A DNA stretch of 64,000 bases from an uncultured bacterium (lineage in GTDB: Bacteria > Bacillota > Clostridia > TANB77 > CAG-508), in the NCBI GenBank assembly GCA_905215935.1, contig CAJMRY010000002.1, positions 310,001-374,000 on the forward strand, given 5' to 3'. The notes below the pieces were generated by a model. That model made no database searches and was not told the DNA's origin. It saw nothing but the letters and a program-made list of their open reading frames with translations. The translations under genes were made by a program, and so were the position numbers. Position 1 is the stretch's first letter. The number at the start of each line of letters is the position of its first letter. Below are positions 17,587 through 27,979 of this stretch, one piece after another.

Positions 17587-20343
17587 ATGGGTATATTAAG
17601 CAATGTATTTAAATCTTATAGTGAAAAAGAAGTTAAGAGAGTTATGCCAATAGTAGCAAGCATCAATGAATTAGAAGAATCTATAAGTAAATTATCTGAT
17701 GATGAATTAAAAAATAAAACAGGAGAATTTAAAGCAAAACTTGCAGAAGGAAAAACTTTAGATGATATATTGCCAGAAGCTTTTGCTGTTGTAAGAGAAG
17801 CATCTAAAAGAGTTTTAGGATTAAGACATTTTGATGTTCAATTAATAGGTGGTATTATCTTACATCAAGGTAGAATTGCAGAAATGAAAACAGGTGAAGG
17901 AAAAACATTGGTTGCAACACTTCCAGCATATTTAAATGCATTAACAGGTGAAGGTGTTCATGTAATTACAGTAAATGATTACCTAGCTAAAAGAGATAGC
18001 GAATGGATGGGGAAATTATATAAATTTTTAGGACTAACAGTTGGTCTTATTATAAATGGAATGAATCCAAAAGAAAAACAAGATGCATATAATTGTGATA
18101 TCACATATGGAACAAATAATGAATTTGGATTTGATTATCTAAGAGACAACATGGTTATTTATAAAAATCAATTAGTACAAAGAAAATTAGCATATGCTAT
18201 AGTAGATGAGATTGATAGTATTTTAGTTGACGAGGCTCGTACACCACTTATTATTTCTGGTAGAGCAAGTGCATCTTCTAATTTATATAAAAAGGCAGAT
18301 AGCTTTGTTAGAAAATTAACTCCAAAAATTATTGTAGAAGAAGATGTTAAAGATTACGAACAAGCTGAAGATAATGAAAAATTTGATTATATAGTAGATT
18401 TAAAAGCAAAATCTGCAACACTTACACAAAAAGGTATAGAAAAAGCTGAAAAAGAATTTGGAATATCCAATTTCAATGATTTAGATAACTCTGAATTAGT
18501 TCATAATGTAAACCAAGCATTAAGAGCATATGGGATAATGAAAAAAGATGTTGACTATATCGTAAAAGATGGAGAAGTTTTAATTGTAGATGAATTCACA
18601 GGAAGAATTATGTATGGAAGAAGATACAATAATGGATTACATCAAGCAATCGAAGCAAAAGAAAAAGTAAAAATTGCAGACGAATCTAAAACTTTAGCAA
18701 CAATTACATTCCAAAACTACTTTAGAATGTATGGTAAGTTATCTGGTATGACAGGTACTGCTATGACAGAAGAAAACGAATTCCAAGAAATATATAAATT
18801 AGATGTTATAGAAATTCCAACAAATAAACCAATGATTAGAAAAGATAATTCAGACATTGTTTACAAAAATGAAGATGCTAAATTTAGAGCTGTAATAAAA
18901 GATATAAAGAAAAGTCATGAAAAAGGACAACCAGTTCTAGTAGGTACTGTATCTATTAGTAAATCAGAAAAATTAAGTAACTTATTAAACAAAGAGGGAA
19001 TACCTCATGTTGTTTTAAATGCAAAATATCATGAAAAAGAAGCAGAAATAGTAGCACAAGCTGGTAAGCTAGGAGCAGTAACAATTGCTACAAACATGGC
19101 AGGTCGTGGTACAGATATTATGCTTGGAGGAAATAGTGAATATTTAGCAAAACAAGAAATGAGAAAATTAAATTATTCTGCAGAACAAATAGAACAAGCT
19201 ACAGCATTTAACGAAACAGACGATAAAGAAATCTTAGATGCAAGAGCAAAATTCAGAGAATTAGAAAAGAAATATGATGAACAAATAAAAGAAGAAAAAC
19301 AAAAAGTAATTGAAGCTGGTGGTTTAAAAATTATTGGTACAGAAAGACATGAGTCAAGAAGAATCGATAATCAGCTTCGTGGACGTAGTGGTCGTCAGGG
19401 AGATCCAGGAGAATCTAGATTCTATATTGGATTAGATGATGATTTAATGAAAATATTTGGTGGAAATGCAATATCAAAAGTATATAACACTTTAGGTGCA
19501 GATGAAGATATGCCAATCGAATCAAAACTTATATCAAAATCTGTAGAATCTGCTCAAAAGAAAGTAGAAGATAGAAACTTTAGTATAAGAAAACATGTAC
19601 TTCAATATGATGATGTTATGAATACACAAAGAGAAATTATATACAAACAAAGAAGAGATGTTTTAGATGGAGAAAATTTAAAAGAAAGCATTTTAAAAAT
19701 GATGGATTCTTCTATAGAAAACTTAGTAGCAGTGTATACAGCTGATGTAGAAAATGTAAATAAAGAAGCATTTATGCAAGATATTAAAATGTCATTTGAT
19801 ATTGATGAATTAGATAGTTTAAAACAAGAAAAAATAAATCCAGAAGATATAATAAACGAATTAAAAGAAAAAGTTAATAATATATATGAAGCAAAAGAAA
19901 AAGAATTTGGAGAAGAAGATTTAAGAGAACTTGAAAGAGTTGTAATGTTAAAAGTAGTAGATCAAAAATGGATGGATCATATAGATAATATGGACGAATT
20001 AAAAAACGGTATAGGCCTTCGTGCATATGGACAAAAAGATCCTGTTGTACAATACAGAATAGAAGGATTTGATATGTTTGATGAGATGGTTGAAGATATT
20101 AAAAATGAAGTATCAAAAATCTTACTACACATTCAAAAGAAAGAAGGAGTAACAAGAAAAGAAACATCTCAAATTACAAATGCAAGTTTAGAAGACACAG
20201 CTATTAATTTAGTAGATGGAAACCTTTCAGAAAAAGAGGGCGGAATGAATAAAACAGTTGTAAATCAAGGACCAAAAGTTGGAAGAAATGATTTATGTCC
20301 TTGTGGAAGTGGTAAGAAATACAAAAATTGTTGTGGAAAATAG
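17587..20343 (+). CDS. secA: Preprotein translocase ATPase SecA
   Basis: 918 aa. Drives export of unfolded proteins through SecYEG. Seen: Walker A MKTGEGKTLVA (about 100-110), TYGTNNEFGFDYLRDNM, DEAD-like VDEIDSILVDEARTPLIISG, the preprotein-binding region, NMAGRGTDIMLGG, GGLKIIGTERHESRRIDNQLRGRSGRQGDPG, the helical scaffold, and the C-terminal zinc finger CPCGSGKKYKNCCGK. Complete and of normal length, with no in-frame CGG, so it is a useful negative control for the recoding seen elsewhere. Confidence 0.98.
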   Translation: MGILSNVFKSYSEKEVKRVMPIVASINELEESISKLSDDELKNKTGEFKAKLAEGKTLDDILPEAFAVVREASKRVLGLRHFDVQLIGGIILHQGRIAEMKTGEGKTLVATLPAYLNALTGEGVHVITVNDYLAKRDSEWMGKLYKFLGLTVGLIINGMNPKEKQDAYNCDITYGTNNEFGFDYLRDNMVIYKNQLVQRKLAYAIVDEIDSILVDEARTPLIISGRASASSNLYKKADSFVRKLTPKIIVEEDVKDYEQAEDNEKFDYIVDLKAKSATLTQKGIEKAEKEFGISNFNDLDNSELVHNVNQALRAYGIMKKDVDYIVKDGEVLIVDEFTGRIMYGRRYNNGLHQAIEAKEKVKIADESKTLATITFQNYFRMYGKLSGMTGTAMTEENEFQEIYKLDVIEIPTNKPMIRKDNSDIVYKNEDAKFRAVIKDIKKSHEKGQPVLVGTVSISKSEKLSNLLNKEGIPHVVLNAKYHEKEAEIVAQAGKLGAVTIATNMAGRGTDIMLGGNSEYLAKQEMRKLNYSAEQIEQATAFNETDDKEILDARAKFRELEKKYDEQIKEEKQKVIEAGGLKIIGTERHESRRIDNQLRGRSGRQGDPGESRFYIGLDDDLMKIFGGNAISKVYNTLGADEDMPIESKLISKSVESAQKKVEDRNFSIRKHVLQYDDVMNTQREIIYKQRRDVLDGENLKESILKMMDSSIENLVAVYTADVENVNKEAFMQDIKMSFDIDELDSLKQEKINPEDIINELKEKVNNIYEAKEKEFGEEDLRELERVVMLKVVDQKWMDHIDNMDELKNGIGLRAYGQKDPVVQYRIEGFDMFDEMVEDIKNEVSKILLHIQKKEGVTRKETSQITNASLEDTAINLVDGNLSEKEGGMNKTVVNQGPKVGRNDLCPCGSGKKYKNCCGK

Positions 20344-20466
20344 CCTATTACAAGGTTTTGCAAGTAGGACTGAAAACGCAAATGTCATCATTTTGTCATC
20401 TTAAATTATAAATTGTTGACAGTTTTTAAGGTAAATCCTACCAATAAGTTGGAGCTGTAAAATTTA

Positions 20467-20495
20467 TGGTAAAGATTTAGGTCTTTACCATTTTT
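20467..20495 (+). terminator. secA terminator
   Basis: TGGTAAAG (20467-) and CTTTACCA (-20490) form a hairpin followed by TTTTT. Confidence 0.75.
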
Positions 20496-20583
20496 ATATG
20501 TAAGAGAAATTTATGGAATAGTAAATATGTAATATTATAAATTTTGAAAAAGCACTATAAAAAGATTGAATATTTAATACATA

Positions 20584-20771
20584 TATGATGAAGAAGAGTT
20601 CAATTTGAAGGAAATAGAAGCATTGAGAGAAATGTGAAATTTTATAATTTTAATATGATAATTTCATTGGGATATAGAATAAAATCCAAAGTGGCAACTA
20701 ATTTTAGAAAATGGGCAACAGAAAGGTTAAAAGAAAATATGATAAAAGAATATTTAAAGGCACTAAAATAA
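20584..20771 (+). pseudogene. RhuM-family protein remnant
   Basis: One frame gives YDEEEFNLKEIEALREM and a stop; the next frame then gives FYNFNMIISLGYRIKSK, FRKWATERLKE and MIKEYLKALK to a stop at 20769. This is the conserved NxDMIIxxGYR...FRxWAT-x-RLK core of RhuM/KilA-type proteins of mobile islands. No start is left and the frame is broken by an indel not involving CGG. The rest of the gap from 20496 holds nothing else. Confidence 0.7.
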
Positions 20772-20802
20772 ATAAATAGCAAGATTAAAAAGGAGGAAAA
20801 AT

Positions 20803-21459
20803 ATGAGTAAGGAAAATAAAAAAACAGTTGAAGTATATAAAAAGAATGCTAATATATATTTAGTAACCAGTATGAAACATGATAATCTTGACCTAAATAA
20901 AGCTAAATGTAAACGTGAGAAATTAGAAAAATTTATAAAAACAAATATTGAATCATTACCAAAGGGAGTAAAAGTTTTTGAAATTGGTTCTGGTGATGGC
21001 TCAAATGCTAAATATATTGAAAAATTAGGATATGAAATAACAGCAAGTGATATAGCAGATGATTTTATTGATGCAATAAGTTCTAAAAATCTGAAAACAA
21101 TTAAATTTAATGTATTAGAAGATGAGTTCACAGAAAAATACTTTGCTGTTTTTTCTTGGAGAGTATTTGTTCATTTTACTAAAGAAGATGCAATAGAAGT
21201 TTTACAAAAAGTCTATAATACGCTTGAAGATGACGGATTATTTATATTTAATGCCATGAATTGTGAAATAAAAGATGTTAGTGAAGAATGGGTTGACTTT
21301 TCTAATGAATATCATATGGGAGCTGAGCGTTATTATAAATATTTTAGTGAAGAAGAGTTGAATGAAATTATTACTACAATTGGATATCAAATTTCAAATT
21401 TTCACAAAGAGGGTGGAGAAAATAACAATAAGTGGCTTGTGTATGTTCTAAAAAAATAA
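20803..21459 (+). CDS. SAM-dependent methyltransferase
   Basis: 218 aa class I methyltransferase. Seen: motif I VFEIGSGDGSNAKYIEKLG (about 59-76), motif II ITASDIADDFIDA, a motif near VFSWRVFVHFTKEDAIEVLQ, and LEDDGLFIFNAMN. Substrate not predictable. Start ATG 20803 behind AAAGGAGGA. It stands between a RhuM-type remnant and an ECF sigma gene. Confidence 0.82.
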   Translation: MSKENKKTVEVYKKNANIYLVTSMKHDNLDLNKAKCKREKLEKFIKTNIESLPKGVKVFEIGSGDGSNAKYIEKLGYEITASDIADDFIDAISSKNLKTIKFNVLEDEFTEKYFAVFSWRVFVHFTKEDAIEVLQKVYNTLEDDGLFIFNAMNCEIKDVSEEWVDFSNEYHMGAERYYKYFSEEELNEIITTIGYQISNFHKEGGENNNKWLVYVLKK

Positions 21460-21530
21460 TAAATTTTTTAGAAATATTATTAAATTGTATTTGCTAAAAC
21501 AAATATAATAAAAAAAGAAATAAACATGTT

Positions 21531-21582
21531 ATATAGAAAACAAGTGGCTAACTATTTATAGTTGGTCACTAATTTTCTATAT
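21531..21582. terminator. Bidirectional-type hairpin after methyltransferase
   Basis: ATATAGAAAA (21531-21540) pairs with TTTTCTATAT (21573-21582), with inner arms AGTGGCTAACTA / TAGTTGGTCACT. Likely terminator of the methyltransferase gene. Confidence 0.6.
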
Positions 21583-21668
21583 TAATAAAAATTTATTTAT
21601 AAAATTAAAAAACTTTGTAACAAAATCTAAAAAAAGCACCCTTATTATATAGAAAAGGAGGAAAAGTT

Positions 21669-22163
21669 ATGCAGAATATTGAAGAAATATATAAAGAATA
21701 CTCGATAACTGTTTATAAATACTTGTTCTGCTTAACGCAAAATAGGGATATTTCAGAAGATTTAATGCAAGAAACTTTTGCTATAGCTGTTAAAGATATA
21801 AAAAAGTTTAGAGGAGACTGTAAGTTATCTGTTTGGCTATGTCAAATAGCAAAACATCTATGGTATAAAGAATTAAAGAAAAAGAACAAAAATGCTAATA
21901 TATCTTTTGAAGAAATTAATGAAAATGTTCTATATGATGAAACACCAGAACAAATTATTTGTGGCAAAGAAGAAAAAATAAAATTGTTTAAAGATATTCA
22001 AAAATTAGATAGCAAATCTAAAGAAGTAATGTATTTAAGATTGATAGGAAATTTAAGTTATGAAGAAATTGGTGAAATCTTAGGCAAAACATCTAATTGG
22101 TCAAGGGTTACATTTTATAGAGCTAAACAAAAAATAAGGGAGGAAAATAAAAATGAAAAATAA
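21669..22163 (+). CDS. ECF-type RNA polymerase sigma factor
   Basis: 164 aa sigma-70 family factor. Region 2 is seen as YKYLFCLTQNRDISEDLMQETFAIAVKDIKKFRG, with SVWLCQIAKHLWYKEL, and region 4 as LDSKSKEVMYLRLIGNLSYEEIGEILGKTSNWSRVTFYRAKQKI. Its stop overlaps the start of the next gene by 11 bases, which encodes a zinc-finger anti-sigma protein: a classic translationally coupled pair. Start ATG 21669 behind AAAGGAGGA. Confidence 0.92.
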   Translation: MQNIEEIYKEYSITVYKYLFCLTQNRDISEDLMQETFAIAVKDIKKFRGDCKLSVWLCQIAKHLWYKELKKKNKNANISFEEINENVLYDETPEQIICGKEEKIKLFKDIQKLDSKSKEVMYLRLIGNLSYEEIGEILGKTSNWSRVTFYRAKQKIREENKNEK

Positions 22164-23103
22164 AAAAGAATGTGAAATTATACAAGATTTATTAATTAAT
22201 TATGTTGATGGAGTATTAAATCTAGAGTCAAAAAAATTAGTGCAAGAACATTTAAGTGAATGTGAAGATTGTCAAACAGAATTAAATACTATAAAAAAAG
22301 ATATAAATGATACCAGCAATAAAGATAAAATAGAGCTAGATTATTTAAAAAAAGTCAGAATAAAAACAAAAATAAAATCGATATTAATAGCAGTTATAAT
22401 ACTACTATTAATTGCATTTATTATATTTTTAAATAATTTTATTAAAATAAATAGCATTATGAGTAGAGCTGAAAAATCATTACAATCAAATAACTTTTAT
22501 AGAGAAACTAGTCAAATATTATCTGGTAATCACACTTCAATTACAAAAGAGTATTATAAAGACGGAAAATATAAAAATGTATGGGAAGTCTATTCTGATA
22601 ATGGTATAGAAACAAGTATAATTGAATATACAAATGTTGACTCAGATGAAAGAATTTATATATATGAAAAAGAAAATAAAGCAATAATTGAAAAAGGAGA
22701 TATTTCTAAAATATTAAATAGTGCTAATAATATCAAAAATGTACCATTTGTTACTACTAGAAAAAGCTTGTTAGATAGGATAGGCACAACTTTTGTATAT
22801 TCAATACACACAGATACATATGATTATGGAAAAGAATATTATGTATTAAATAATAAATCAGAAAAGAATAATGCATGGGAAATTTGGATAGATAAAGAGA
22901 CTGGATTACCAATAAAACAAATTAATAGGGGAGGAGAAAAATCATTTTTTCCAGGTACAAATGTTGTAAAGGAAATTAGAGATAATATACAAGAATATAA
23001 ATATGATTTTGATAAAATTACAGATGAAGATGTTAAAGTTCCAGATTTATCTAGTTATACATTAGAAAATAAAGTAATGAATATGGAAGATTTGATAAAA
23101 TAA
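22153..23103 (+). CDS. Zinc-finger anti-sigma factor
   Basis: 316 aa single-pass membrane protein. The N-terminal cytosolic part has CEIIQDLLINYVDGVL and the HxxxCxxC motif HLSECEDC (about 36-43) of ZAS domains that hold ECF sigma factors. One membrane helix (about 76-97) follows, then a 220-residue extracytoplasmic sensor domain of unknown ligand, with a segment (ENNAWEIWIDKETGLPIKQI) like the outer domains of lipoprotein-type stress sensors. Overlaps the sigma gene. Confidence 0.88.
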   Translation: MKNKKECEIIQDLLINYVDGVLNLESKKLVQEHLSECEDCQTELNTIKKDINDTSNKDKIELDYLKKVRIKTKIKSILIAVIILLLIAFIIFLNNFIKINSIMSRAEKSLQSNNFYRETSQILSGNHTSITKEYYKDGKYKNVWEVYSDNGIETSIIEYTNVDSDERIYIYEKENKAIIEKGDISKILNSANNIKNVPFVTTRKSLLDRIGTTFVYSIHTDTYDYGKEYYVLNNKSEKNNAWEIWIDKETGLPIKQINRGGEKSFFPGTNVVKEIRDNIQEYKYDFDKITDEDVKVPDLSSYTLENKVMNMEDLIK

Positions 23104-23226
23104 ATGGCCTACAATTAAAAGGACTATGGAGACATAGTCTTTTTTAAATACAAATTTCTATTTTTATTTGACATAACAAAAATACAGTATATAATAATGT
23201 TATTAAACAAAAAAGAAGGAATTAAA

Positions 23227-23871
23227 ATGTCAAAAATATTAATAGTAGAAGATGAAAAAAATATATCTGATTTAATTAAAGACACTATAAGCCTAGCTCA
23301 TTATGAATATGATTGTAGTTATGATGGTGAAGATGCATTAAATAAAATAAAAGAAAATAAATATGATTTAATATTATTAGACATTATGCTGCCTAAAATA
23401 GATGGATTTGAGATAATCGAAAAAATAAAAACTATAGATACACCAATTATATTTTTATCAGCAAAAAATGATGTTAATTCAATAGTAAAAGGACTTAAAG
23501 GTGGGGGAATAGACTATATTACAAAGCCTTTTGAACCTTTAGAACTACTTGCACGAATTGAACTAAGAATTAGTAAAACCAAAGAAAATATTTATAAATT
23601 TAAAAATATTACTGTTAATCTTAATACAAGAGAAGTAAGCAAAGATAAAGAAAAAATATATTTAGCACCTAAAGAGTATGATTTATTAATTTTAATATTA
23701 AACAACAAAAATAAAGTATTATCGAGAGACGAAATACTAGATAAAGTATGGAATATCGAAACAGATGTAGAAACTAGAACTGTTGATTATCATATACAAC
23801 AATTAAGAAAAAAATTAGATTTAAAAGAAAATTTAATTACAATTCATGGTGTAGGATATATATTAAAATAA
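23227..23871 (+). CDS. OmpR/PhoB-family response regulator
   Basis: 214 aa from ATG 23227 (GAAGGA just upstream; the in-frame ATG at 23197 lacks a site). Receiver domain with acidic pocket EDEKN, phospho-acceptor Asp in LILLDIMLP (about 53), and K in YITKPFEP; then a winged helix (LAPKEYDLLILIL, RTVDYHIQQLRKKL, GVGYILK). Partner kinase follows 15 bases later. Regulon unknown; possibly the downstream membrane protein. Confidence 0.92.
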   Translation: MSKILIVEDEKNISDLIKDTISLAHYEYDCSYDGEDALNKIKENKYDLILLDIMLPKIDGFEIIEKIKTIDTPIIFLSAKNDVNSIVKGLKGGGIDYITKPFEPLELLARIELRISKTKENIYKFKNITVNLNTREVSKDKEKIYLAPKEYDLLILILNNKNKVLSRDEILDKVWNIETDVETRTVDYHIQQLRKKLDLKENLITIHGVGYILK

Positions 23872-23886
23872 TATAGGAGATAAATT

Positions 23887-25332
23887 ATGAAATTTAGTCA
23901 AAAGATATTTCTAATATCATTTATATTGATTATCATAGTAATTAATATAATAGGTATTGTAATGATAAATTATACATATAAACTAAATATTGAAAAAGAA
24001 ATAGAAAAAAGTATATCTCAAACTAATAATATAATGCATGAATTAACTGTATATTCTTCATATGATTTATCAACTGTTGCAAATAATTACTTGAAAAATG
24101 GAATAAATGTAGATGTTTATATAAATGGTCAAAGATCATATACAAATTTTAAAAGTGAAGATTCACAGATTGCTGAAGGATTACTTACATCTGAAGATAA
24201 GAGTAAAGATGAAGGATTAACTACTGAAATAGATAATATTGAAAATGGGATATTATATACTGATGAAGACAAGATTAAGGCAGAAAAAAATTCTGCTAAT
24301 ATAGTTGAAAATAGTTCTTACATTGAATATATGGATTCTTATATCATAAATGATAAATTATTTATGAAACTAAAAAGAGATAATTATATTGTTATAACCC
24401 TATCTAGCATTTCAGAAGCAAATAATATGAAACAAGAACAAACAAATTTCTTTATCGAATTAAGTGTAATTAGTTCTTTTATAATTGCGTTATTTCTTTC
24501 AATAACAGTGAATTTTTTAACAAGAAAAATTAAAAAATTAGATAAGGCAGTAAACAAAGTAAAACAGGGAAATTATAATATAAAACTAAAAAGATTAGGA
24601 AATGACGAAATAGGTAACTTTGGAAACAGCTTTAATGAGATGACTATTGCAATCCAAGATAATATAAACAAAATTCAAGAAGTTTCTGAAAATAGAAGAC
24701 AATTTATAGGAGATTTAACACATGAAATAAGAACACCTCTTACTTCTATAATTGGATATTCTAGTCTAATTAATAATGATAAGGTTACAGATAATAATAC
24801 AATAAAACAATATTCTGCTAGAATATATGAAGAAGGTAAATATATTCAGCAAATGTCTGAAAGATTGACAGAAATGCTTTTAATAGAAAATGGCTCAATA
24901 AAAAAAGAACTAATAAATATTTCAGAGGAAATAAAAATAATTATAGAAGAATTAGAAAATTTGTATTATAATGCAATATTTAATATTCAAATCGAAGAAA
25001 ATGTATATAAAGAAGTAGATAAAATTTTATTAAAATCACTTATCTATAATTTAGTAAAAAACGCAATTGGAGCTTATGATACAACACCTAGAATAGATAT
25101 ATATCTTAGTAAATATGAAATCACAATAATAGACTATGGAAGGGGCATTCCAGAAGACAAAATAGAAAAAATAAAAGAACCTTTTTACACTTTAACCAAA
25201 GATAGAAACAGAAAAATATCTGGAATGGGGTTAGGTCTTACATTATGCTTTAAAATTGTTAACATACATAATTGGAAATTAAATATTAAAAGCGAAATAG
25301 AAAAAGGAACAAAGGTTACAATTTTAATATAG
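23887..25332 (+). CDS. Sensor histidine kinase
   Basis: 481 aa. Two membrane helices (about 7-29 and 188-210) flank an extracytoplasmic sensor; then HAMP (RKIKKLDKAVNKVKQGNY), HisKA with the phospho-acceptor His in DLTHEIRTPLTSIIGY (about 279), and a HATPase domain with NLVKNAIGAYD (N box), DYGRGIPEDK (G1) and GMGLGLTLCF (G2). Pairs with the regulator just upstream. Confidence 0.92.
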   Translation: MKFSQKIFLISFILIIIVINIIGIVMINYTYKLNIEKEIEKSISQTNNIMHELTVYSSYDLSTVANNYLKNGINVDVYINGQRSYTNFKSEDSQIAEGLLTSEDKSKDEGLTTEIDNIENGILYTDEDKIKAEKNSANIVENSSYIEYMDSYIINDKLFMKLKRDNYIVITLSSISEANNMKQEQTNFFIELSVISSFIIALFLSITVNFLTRKIKKLDKAVNKVKQGNYNIKLKRLGNDEIGNFGNSFNEMTIAIQDNINKIQEVSENRRQFIGDLTHEIRTPLTSIIGYSSLINNDKVTDNNTIKQYSARIYEEGKYIQQMSERLTEMLLIENGSIKKELINISEEIKIIIEELENLYYNAIFNIQIEENVYKEVDKILLKSLIYNLVKNAIGAYDTTPRIDIYLSKYEITIIDYGRGIPEDKIEKIKEPFYTLTKDRNRKISGMGLGLTLCFKIVNIHNWKLNIKSEIEKGTKVTILI

Positions 25333-25343
25333 AAAGGAAAAAA

Positions 25344-26150
25344 ATGAAGAATAAAGGATTTATAAAATTTATAATATTATTTGGAATTATTATATTAATA
25401 TTTATTGCTATTGTAATAAATTTCGATAAATTTACACTATCATACAACGGAAAAAAAGAAAAGCATCAAAATTCATATTATATTATAAATGACAGAATAG
25501 ATATTATACAACAAATAAAATATTTTGACTCAAACTCTAATATTATAACAGATAGAAGTACTATAGAAGATATAAAAAATAGTATTAATAATAACGAAAC
25601 TATAAAAAAAGTGATAATAGAAATTACTGGAATAGACAAAGATGGTTTATCAAAATATATAGATGAACTATATAAAGTTAAAGAAATAAAAAAGATTACT
25701 AATTTAAATACAATTTATGGAGACATTATATATATAAATAGCATGGACTTTGATTTAGCATTTACTTTAGACTTTAAAAATATAGCATATAAGATAGAAA
25801 GAGTATATTCAGAAAATTATAATTGGCAATATAAAGAAATTGAATTAGACACAAAAGAAAAAATTTATAGTAAAGTAAAAAATGATTTAAATAATATAAA
25901 AATAACAAACTTTGAGCCAGATAGTATGTATATAAAATTTTTTAATGGGATTTATGCACAATGGAATGGAGAAATTTTTGTAGTAAAAGATAATACTAAT
26001 CAAATAATAGTTGAGTATGAAGATGACTTGCAAAACAATGAAGTACTTAATGAAAACTATAGTATTAATGGTACTAGTGCTAGTGTAGGAAATTCAGAAG
26101 AATATACAGAAACCAGAATAATTAGATTACAGATTGGTTTTGAAAAATAA
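25344..26150 (+). CDS. Membrane-anchored hypothetical protein downstream of the two-component system
   Basis: 268 aa, one N-terminal membrane helix (about 7-27) then an extracytoplasmic domain with no family I recognise. It follows the kinase by 11 bases, so it is probably co-transcribed and may be part of the same signalling unit. Start ATG 25344 behind GAAAGGA. Confidence 0.65.
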   Translation: MKNKGFIKFIILFGIIILIFIAIVINFDKFTLSYNGKKEKHQNSYYIINDRIDIIQQIKYFDSNSNIITDRSTIEDIKNSINNNETIKKVIIEITGIDKDGLSKYIDELYKVKEIKKITNLNTIYGDIIYINSMDFDLAFTLDFKNIAYKIERVYSENYNWQYKEIELDTKEKIYSKVKNDLNNIKITNFEPDSMYIKFFNGIYAQWNGEIFVVKDNTNQIIVEYEDDLQNNEVLNENYSINGTSASVGNSEEYTETRIIRLQIGFEK

Positions 26151-26252
26151 ATGTTGTCCTTACAAAAAACTTACATTTATCTTACTAAATATAGGTTAAA
26201 TTAATATTAAAAAGATATATCCTCTTAACTAGAAATGGTTAGGAGGTCTTTT

Positions 26253-27764
26253 ATGATTAAAACAAATGAAAATAAAAAACTAAAAAATGAACTTGTATTA
26301 AATTTAAATACAATTAAAGACATATTAATACAAAACGACTTATTAATAGCTTATAATATAGTAGATACAAATATAAATTATATTTCATGCGATTCAAGAG
26401 AAATAGAAAACAATACTCTGTTTTTTTGTAAAGGCTTTTATTTTAAAGAGGAATATTTAAAAATGGCTATAAATAAAGGTGCTATAGCTTATATATCAGA
26501 GAAAAAATATGAAACTAAAAATACTTCATATTTTATAGTAACCAATATATTAAAAGCTATAGGAATAATATCGCGTGAATTTTATAAATATCCAGACAAA
26601 AAAATAGAAAAAATTGGAGTTACAGGAACAAAAGGAAAAACTACAGTTACATATTTTTTAAACAATATTTTGCAAGAATACCTAAATTCGAAAACAGGAT
26701 TAATTTGTTCTTTATGGAAATATACAGGCGTTAGAGATGAACAGTCACGAATAACTACTCCAGAAGCAATAGAAATACAAAAATATTTTTATGAAATGGT
26801 AAATTCCAAAATTAAAAATGCAATACTCGAAATATCTTCTCAAAGTTATAAAAGACTAAGGCTTGAAGGCGTAGAATTTGAATATGGGATATTTTTAAAT
26901 ATAGACAAAGATCACATCAGTGAATTGGAGCACCAAAATTTCGAAGATTATTTCAATTGTAAATTAGAATTCTTAAAGCACTGTAAAACTATCCTAATAA
27001 ATAAAAATACAGAGCATTTAGATGAAATTATTAATAAACTAAAAGGGAAAAAAATATTTTTTTTTGGAAGCGACAATAAAGCAGATTACTATGTGGATAA
27101 AATAGTAAAAAAAGAAAATAAGTTCGTGTTTTTAGTAAAAAATGATAAATTAAAATATCAAAAAACATTTAATATAGAAATGCAAGGACGTTTTAATATA
27201 GAAAATGCATTAGCAGCAATTGCTATGAGCAAAATGCTAAATATTGATGATGAAACTATACAAAAAGGATTACTCAAAACTAAAGTACCAGGTAGAATGA
27301 ATATATATGAAAAATATGGAATAACAGTTATTGTTGACTATGCACATAATAGACTTAGTTTTATGAAATTATATGAGTCTTTAAAAATAGATTATCCAAA
27401 CAGAAGAATTATATCTGTAGGGGGGACAGTAGGAGGAAAAGCATATAATAGAAGGGAAGAGTTTGGAAAAATTGTTGGACAAGCTTCAGATTACATTTAT
27501 TTAACTGCTGATGACCCTCAGTTTGAGAAAGCAGAAGATATATGTAAAGATATTGGAAATTATATTGAAGATAAATCTAAATTTGAGATTATAGTAGATA
27601 GGAAAACAGCTATTAATAAAGCTTTAGAAAACTCAAAAAAGGGAGATGTTATTGTTCTTTTATCAAAGGGAATAGATAAACATCAAAGAGTAGAAAATAA
27701 AGAAGTACCTTATGAATCTGATGTAACAATAGTAGAGAAGAAATTTAAAATTTTTAAAGATTGA
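26253..27764 (+). CDS. MurE-like UDP-MurNAc-peptide ligase
   Basis: 503 aa from ATG 26253, chosen because AGGAGG lies at 26241-26246; the ATG at 26235 has it inside. Mur ligase order: an N-terminal UDP-binding domain (SCDSREIENNTLFFCKG), ATP-binding GVTGTKGKTTVTYFL (about 124-138), RITTPEA, LEISSQSYK, IFLNIDKDHISELEHQNFEDY, GRFNIENALAAIA, VPGRMNIYEKYGITVIVDYAHN, and C-terminal LTADDPQFEKAEDI. The DNPR motif of meso-diaminopimelate-adding MurE is here DDPQ, so the added amino acid may differ, or this is a paralogue. Not part of a dcw cluster. Confidence 0.82.
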   Translation: MIKTNENKKLKNELVLNLNTIKDILIQNDLLIAYNIVDTNINYISCDSREIENNTLFFCKGFYFKEEYLKMAINKGAIAYISEKKYETKNTSYFIVTNILKAIGIISREFYKYPDKKIEKIGVTGTKGKTTVTYFLNNILQEYLNSKTGLICSLWKYTGVRDEQSRITTPEAIEIQKYFYEMVNSKIKNAILEISSQSYKRLRLEGVEFEYGIFLNIDKDHISELEHQNFEDYFNCKLEFLKHCKTILINKNTEHLDEIINKLKGKKIFFFGSDNKADYYVDKIVKKENKFVFLVKNDKLKYQKTFNIEMQGRFNIENALAAIAMSKMLNIDDETIQKGLLKTKVPGRMNIYEKYGITVIVDYAHNRLSFMKLYESLKIDYPNRRIISVGGTVGGKAYNRREEFGKIVGQASDYIYLTADDPQFEKAEDICKDIGNYIEDKSKFEIIVDRKTAINKALENSKKGDVIVLLSKGIDKHQRVENKEVPYESDVTIVEKKFKIFKD

Positions 27765-27979
27765 ATATTAATTGCTATTTTAAGATTTTCTTAGTGTTCA
27801 AAAATGTTTTACATTAAATTAAATAAATTTTGTTATAAAAAATGTACTAAAATCGTTTAGTTTCTTAGTAGTAAATATAACATAATTATTTCACTTTAAA
27901 AATATAATTTTATTTTCCAAATGATTGAAAAAAATTAAGCCTTGTGTTACACTTACTTTGTAAGAAAGGGGAGAGAAGA

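Noticed and set aside
26235..26252. Upstream ATG as start of the MurE-like gene
   Set aside because: The AGGAGG site lies inside that extension; the next ATG at 26253 has ideal spacing.
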